Below, piece by piece: positions 58,726 to 64,000 of a stretch of DNA of 64,000 nucleotides. The translations under genes and the position numbers were made by a program. Under the pieces are notes generated by a model, which made no database searches, was not told where the DNA came from, and saw nothing but the letters and a program-made list of their open reading frames with translations. The stretch spans positions 124,001-188,000 of the forward strand of contig CAJQUW010001148.1 of assembly GCA_907163375.1 (NCBI GenBank). The letters run 5' to 3'. Every line of letters starts with the position of its first letter. Positions within the stretch are counted from its first letter, which is position 1. Source of the stretch: Prostheceraeus crozeri (Eukaryota > Platyhelminthes > Polycladida > Euryleptidae).

Positions 58726-60443
58726 GTGAGTATTTTGAAATAAAAATGTTAAGTTAACAATGAATATCTGACCAGTGTATAGAGACAAATCACACTCAAT
58801 TTTAGTTGGCTTAGGACGATAACTAGAATTGATTTTTAATGTGATCTCAGAAATTTGTATCTGTTATGTCAATGTAATCTGAGTTGTCATTTTCAGACAT
58901 CATCCGATAATGAAAGATATCGACATCTGAAACGTCAGAGTTTTTTGATGATATCGTTATTCTGTAAACAATCATTCATGATTCAACGTAACATAGTGCT
59001 TCAAAGATGCTAAAAAATCGATTGACTAAATAATTCTAGGCATGTACAAAATTATCACTTAAGAAATATTATATCTACAACAAATAACATGACAACTGTA
59101 AACTGAAATGTACCTACTACCTAGGGCATTCGAGAGATTGAGTGAGTCCATCTAGTAACGGCAAAGAGGCATGCATATAATCCAGCTTCATCTCAAGACT
59201 AATTGTATAAACAATTCAACGTGATGAAGTTCTTCAATGTAGCCGGAAAAGCGAACGACTGCATAATTTTTGGAAAGTACAAAATTATCATTGAGAATAC
59301 TGCTTATTTGGTGCACTTAAATAGAGAGTATAGGGTAGATATTAAATGCTAATGCGATCTAATAGTTATTTAAGCAACTAATGCAAAGCATTCATCATTA
59401 TTGCATTTTCGAGATCAACATGTCTATATGCACGAACTCGAAGGGCGAGTGTGTCGTTTGTTGATTAAGAGAAAACTGCAGTCGAGATGGATATCTTTCC
59501 AGGAGTTGTGTAAATAACTTTTATATTTCACAGAATCACCGGAATGTATGATCAGGGAACCCTGGTATGACCATGATCTTTGATATCCTTATTTTCTAAG
59601 TATGATTTCCGTGATGGACTAGCAGAATATGCAAGTCTCATATTTACCACGCATCAGCCATTAAAATTTAGCTTGCGTTCCTTATCTTAATACATGCATT
59701 GGATGTCAAGCAGCTGAAATAGGACAGCAATGCTACAAAGGGACGTTATATATCTAATTGAATATCGTCATCGAATTCATTTTGGCGAGAACGATAAGAC
59801 AAAGAATTTATGAACACTCGAAACAACAATCTTCCCACGGAAAGAATCATATGCAACAACTAGCAAACATCAGCAACGGCAACTTCAAATGGACGCTTTT
59901 ACGAACAATAAGAAGCAAGTAGACAAGTCTTCAGACTTTCAACATACTCTCCGGGAATTTGATAATTGGTGCTAAATGTGACAAATAAAGATTTCTTCGC
60001 AAAAAAGTTAGCTGTTTACTGTTGAATATCGATATGCACCCCACTCAACTTTCTTCTTAACAGCGATCCCGGAATAATTCAATTACTGTTTAGTTAATGT
60101 TGTTTATTCAATTTACTTGTTTAGTGATAATTGTGCGCGCATTAGTTCAACCGCTTATGCCAGAGCTTATTACTGTATTGCATATTATTATACTGCATTC
60201 TAAAATATTTCGCTTGTCATGATCATCATGTCCTAATGAAAGCCTGAATTGTCTTTGTTCGTCCTCTTTTATAGTATGGATGTGTCATTTTTTCAATATT
60301 AAGCAAAGAATCTATCCATAAGAAAATTATTCAAAATTATTTTATTTCATATTTCTGCGATTCATATGCTATCGAAAATCCTTTTCTATCTTTATTCGAA
60401 GACCATGTGCATCAGGCAATCGTAAATGAAGATTTCATTACAG
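58726..60443 (+). other. AP-3 mu intron, no further exon seen
   Basis: 1.7-kb intron between two clear AP-3 mu exons. Near 59790-59900 a short plus-strand stretch (RQRIYEHSKQQSSHGKNHMQ) vaguely recalls a Penelope GIY-YIG segment, too weak to call. Confidence 0.5.
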
Positions 60444-60728
60444 ATTCTTGACGAAATGCTCGACAACGGCTTCCCTCTTGCAACCGAATCAAATATCCTG
60501 AAAGAGCTGATTCGTCCTCCAAACTTGCTTCGCACAATCACAGATACTATGACGGGTAAACAGACGAATGTGAGTGCCGTCTTGCCAGCAGGTCAACTCT
60601 CCGTCGTTCCTTGGCGGCGTGCTGGAGTGAAATATCCGAACAACGAAGCATATTTCGATGTTATTGAAGAAATCGATGCGATTATTGACAAGTCGGGAAC
60701 TACAGTGTGTGCTGAGATTCAGGGATAC
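60444..60728 (+). CDS. AP3M: AP-3 mu exon, about residues 112-206
   Basis: This 285-bp exon (95 codons, phase 0) encodes ILDEMLDNGFPLATESNILK, PGQLS-type PAGQLSVVPWRRAGVKYPNN, EAYFDVIEEIDAIIDKSG and ends CAEIQGY. It joins the longin-like domain to the mu-homology domain, which begins around the WRRAGVKY sequence and recognises tyrosine-based (YxxPhi) cargo signals. The acceptor is TTTCATTACAG and the donor is GATAC|GTGAGTAAA. AP-3 carries cargo to lysosomes and lysosome-related organelles. The rest of the mu-homology domain is not found before the window ends, so the gene continues to the right. Confidence 0.97.
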
Positions 60729-61320
60729 GTGAGTAAACAGAAGCGATCGTGCATTTTTAAACAGAAGCATGACATTTTGTCATAATAATATTTGTGTAAT
60801 AAATCAGGTCAATGGGAAGACAGTTGAGAAAAAAGCGTCGCTTGTCGAAAAACGAAATCAAAAGCTGCATTGGCTAGTTTGATTTTATAAAATCAGAGGT
60901 GATAGTTGATATTAAAAGTTAAGAAGTCATCTAGAATTTTGATCTAAAACTGAAATATTACTGACCAGACGATCAGAGATCACGTTGATTTGTTTCTAGT
61001 GAGACAAAACTCAACGTAGTTTCGGTCATCAACAATTAGAGAGCAGAAAACAAGTTATAAAAGTAGACTAATCTTTGGCGCCTTCATTTGTTGATGTTTT
61101 TTTGATGCCACGGCGCTACCTAAAGAGCAAGACGTGTGAATATATTTGAAGAAAAAGTTATACTAAATAGTGTGCTGGCTGTATGGATGCATGTCCACCG
61201 TGAAGTCCAGAAACATTATACTGTGGAAGCTCGGTTTATTGCTCAGTGGCTTCAAGTGTGTGACTGCTCTGGCTTTTGCTTTTGCTGTACTAGCGTTGAA
61301 CAGTTTGATGCTCGGATTGT
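60729..61320 (+). other. AP-3 mu intron up to the LINE
   Basis: Follows the donor at 60728. The next AP-3 mu exon (IDACIKLSG-like) is not present here or in the following LINE, so this intron exceeds 3.2 kb. Confidence 0.5.
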
Positions 61321-61324
61321 TATG

Positions 61325-63925
61325 TGAACTCCTGAAGATCCTTAATGACGAGGCTATTTTACTTGGTGGTGATCTCAACAAACATGTAGGGAAGTCAACG
61401 GATGGCTACGGAGATGTTCATGGTGGTTTCGGTTTTGTTGAGAGGAATGCCGAGGCTGAACGAATCCTTGAATTCTGTGATGCACTCAATCTGGTAGTTT
61501 GTAACACAATGTTCGAGAAAGGCATCAATAAGTTGATTGATCACTTACAGCTCTGGCAGTTATAAATTTTTAGTCGACTACTTCCTTTTAAGAAATACAG
61601 ACAATAATTTGGTGATAAATGTTAAGGCACTGCTAAGCGAGGAATGTGTGTCACAACATCGACTATTGATCTTTGAGTGCAAATTAAATATCAAAAAGAA
61701 AAATCGTCAGGTTTTTGTGCCAAAAATAAAGGTGGGTAAGCTAAAGAATGAAGACACAGCCAAAGCTTACGACTACGTTGAAAAGGAAGTTAATTGTGTG
61801 GACTCTGTTGCAGGAGTAGCGAGATGGAAGGCCATGACGGATCTGTGGAAGAAAGCAGCAGAGAAAGTGTGTGGTGGAAAGGGCCTCCTAGGCATAAAGT
61901 GACTTGGTGGTGGAATCAGGAGACTGAAGAAGCTGTTCTTGACCTGGTGCCGAACACTGTCGCAGCAGGACAGAGAAGTGTACCTCAAGGCAAGAAAGAA
62001 GGCCAAGTTAATTGTATGGAAGGTGCAAGAGAGTAAAAGGCGGCAGCTCGCAGAAGAGCTGGAGAGTGAGACTTGTAAGAAAAGTCTCTTCGGCATTGTC
62101 AAACAAATGTCAAAGGAGCAGGTAGATGTCACGGGTGGAATCTGCATCAAGAATGAGAATAGCAACATTGAATTTGGTGATGGAAAAGTTAAGAAGAGGT
62201 GGCAAACTTATTCATTGAAGCTCATGAATGAAGAGAACACTTTGGATGGTTTCACAAGTTGCGACTTGATAGCTGGTCCACATCCTCGTATCGAAAAGTC
62301 AGCACTCGATAAGATGGCACCCAGAAAGGCGGCTGTTCCGTCTGGAGTTGTTTCTGAAAAAATGCAGGCATCATAGTCTAAGAGTTTAGAGTGTCCGACC
62401 GCGATATCAAATATCATCTTCGCAGGTAACTGAATGCCTCCAGAATGGGAGATGAGCGTTTCTATCCCTTTGTACAAAGGCAAGGGAGATCCCTTACAAT
62501 GCAGCTCCTACAGATCAGTCGTTGTTGGAACATACCTGAAAGTCATAGAGAGGATTCCCGAAAAGCGATTGAGAGAGCTTGTGGACACCGATCAGATGCA
62601 GTTCGGCTTTATTCCCGGAAAGAGCACTTCAGACGCCATATTCACTTTGAGGCAAATGCAAGAGAATTATATGGCCAAAGAAAAGGATCTCTTCGTTGCC
62701 TTCGTGGATTTGTAGAAAGCCTTCGATCGAATACCAAGAGAAGTGGCTCGTTGGTTTCTTCGAAGCGCTGAAGTCTTGATGTGACTGGTAGCGGCCGTGA
62801 TGTCACTTTACAAACACGCTCGCACATTTCTTAGGACACGAGTTGGCGACATTGACAGTTTCCTCGTGAACGTAGGGATGCAACAGGGATATGTTCTTAG
62901 CCCTGTTCTTAGATCTGTTCGCCATTGTTATGGATCGGGTGACAAAGAGCGCTCGTGTTGTTCTCCCATGGAAATTGGTCTGTGCTGATGACTTAGTATT
63001 GATATAGATACCTTCGTTGAAGGCCTTAAGTTGAAGTCATCCTCTTGGAAACTAAGTTTGGCATCAAAAGGAATGGGAGTCAACGTTGACAAGACGAAGA
63101 TCATGGCGCCATGCAAAGTACCTCTAGCAGAGTCTGGAGAGTGGCAATGCCGATTTTGCAGATAAGGGGTGGGCGCGAATTCCATCAAGTGCGGCGTGTG
63201 TGACCACTGGATCCACAAACGATGCAGTGTTGTGGAGGGAACTTTAAGCTGTTCAGGATGGCCTCAGGTAGATACTCCGACTGAGCTTGATGAGTTAAAT
63301 GTGGCTATTGACCGTTTCAGCTCAGTTAAGTCCTGTTAGCTTGGTGATGTGTTGAGTGCCGCAGGTGGATTCGACCTTGCAGTGACTTCGAAAGTAAGGT
63401 GTGGATGGAAGAAGTTCCATGAAGTTGCACCTTTCCTGACATCGTAAGCTCCCACCTTGAAAACGAAAGGCCAAGTGTATTCTGCTGGAGTGGGACATGG
63501 GCTGTGAAAAGTGATCAGATCATGAATATTGTAAGAACAGAAAAGGCAATGGTGAGAAGAATGTGCGGTGTGAGGCTTGTCGATGGACACAGAAATGAAA
63601 ACCTAAGAAAGAAGATGAATCTGGAATGCATTTCTGATGTTCTGCGAAGAAGACTTCGTTAGTATGGTCACATCCTGAGAAGAGATGAGAGTGAATGGAC
63701 GAAAAGATATTTCCAGTTGGAGGTCGAAGGCAGAAGACCGAGAGGAAGACAAAGGAAAACATGGTCGCAAGTCGTCTCCGAGGATATTCACGCTCTGGAC
63801 CTGAATCCAGCCATGGTCTACGATCGACAGGAGTGGAAACGGGCCATCAGAAGGCAGCAACCGTCTGACCCCGTTCAACTTGGACACGGACGAAAAACGA
63901 GGAAGTAAGTAAGTAGGGAGTTTCA
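61325..63925 (+). mobile_element. Long LINE copy with PHD-type finger, decayed, in an AP-3 mu intron
   Basis: Starts inside the endonuclease: LNDEAILLGGDLNKHVGKST, FGFVERNAEAERILEFCDAL, VDYFLLRN, SQHRLLIFEC. The linker (VTWWWNQETEEAV, REVYLKARKKAKLIVWKVQE), RT (KAAVPSGVVSE, PEWEMSVSIPLYKGKGDP, MQFGFIPGKSTSDAIFTLRQ, FVAFVDL-KAFDRIP, GMQQGYVLSPVL, CADDLVLI), a finger at about 63148-63225 with the same spacing as at 54.6 kb (NSIKCGVCDHWIHKRC) and the C-terminus (KAMVRRMCGVRLVD, RRPRGRQRKTWSQVVSED) follow. The stop is at 63906, then an (AAGT)n tail. Stops and frame changes number ten or more. The catalytic YADD reads CADD. It is in the same orientation as AP-3 mu. Confidence 0.9.
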
Positions 63926-64000
63926 CTGTTTTTTGTGTTCAGATGGATTTGATAGTCAGTAATTGTCTACAATTATGTAATATTGCTCAGTACCTAATAT

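Noticed and set aside
59790-59900. Possible Penelope nuclease fragment (RQRIYEHSKQQ)
   Set aside because: Too short, with no GIY or YIG motif.

Overview
This window is AT-rich animal nuclear DNA. It carries two spliced, highly conserved vesicle-coat genes embedded in dense transposon debris. The mix of Penelope-like elements, LINEs with a PHD-type finger, hAT, PIF/Harbinger, pogo/Tigger and mariner DNA transposons, and one short-LTR Ty3/gypsy element points to an aquatic or soft-bodied invertebrate. I cannot name the species or phylum from sequence alone.

Layout: 1-0.67 kb is the 3'-truncated end (cut by the window edge) of a minus-strand LINE. From 4.2 to 14.9 kb lie five exons of the clathrin heavy chain on the minus strand, covering about residues 15-933 of roughly 1675. 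The start exon and the distal half lie outside the window or in exons I could not see. Its introns hold a LINE tail, a hAT-type non-autonomous element with a perfect 8-bp target duplication, and two hairpins, one with 80-bp arms. From 15 to 24.6 kb are a dead mariner, a long foldback element carrying a nested hAT insertion, a 30-bp minisatellite, and a probable 3.85-kb hAT-type element stuffed with two LINE fragments. From 24.8 to 29.25 kb is a minus-strand Ty3/gypsy fossil with 144-bp LTRs. Penelope-like remnants follow at 29.8 kb.

The most striking structure is at 34.9-48.45 kb: a direct tandem duplication of 6779 bp. The two copies differ at only about twenty places and join through a 2-bp microhomology. 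Each unit holds the 3' half of a Tigger element, a tRNA-like SINE candidate, a Penelope-like element bracketed by an inverted copy of its own 3' end (with a degenerate hammerhead-like motif), and a complete-looking but inactive PIF/Harbinger transposon with both transposase and Myb-like partner genes.

From 48.45 to 54.4 kb are more Penelope pieces, including a reverse transcriptase palm with YRRHVDD. A LINE with a PHD-type finger lies at 54.4-55.45 kb. From 56.0 to 60.7 kb four plus-strand exons encode the N-terminal half of the AP-3 adaptor mu subunit; a foldback MITE and a LINE endonuclease fragment sit in its introns. A longer LINE copy (61.3-63.9 kb) closes the window.

Clathrin and AP-3 mu both act in vesicle coats, but they are 40 kb apart, in opposite orientation and separated by repeats, so I see no evidence that their proximity is functional. 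All protein identifications come from reading the translations against remembered family sequences; no search was run.
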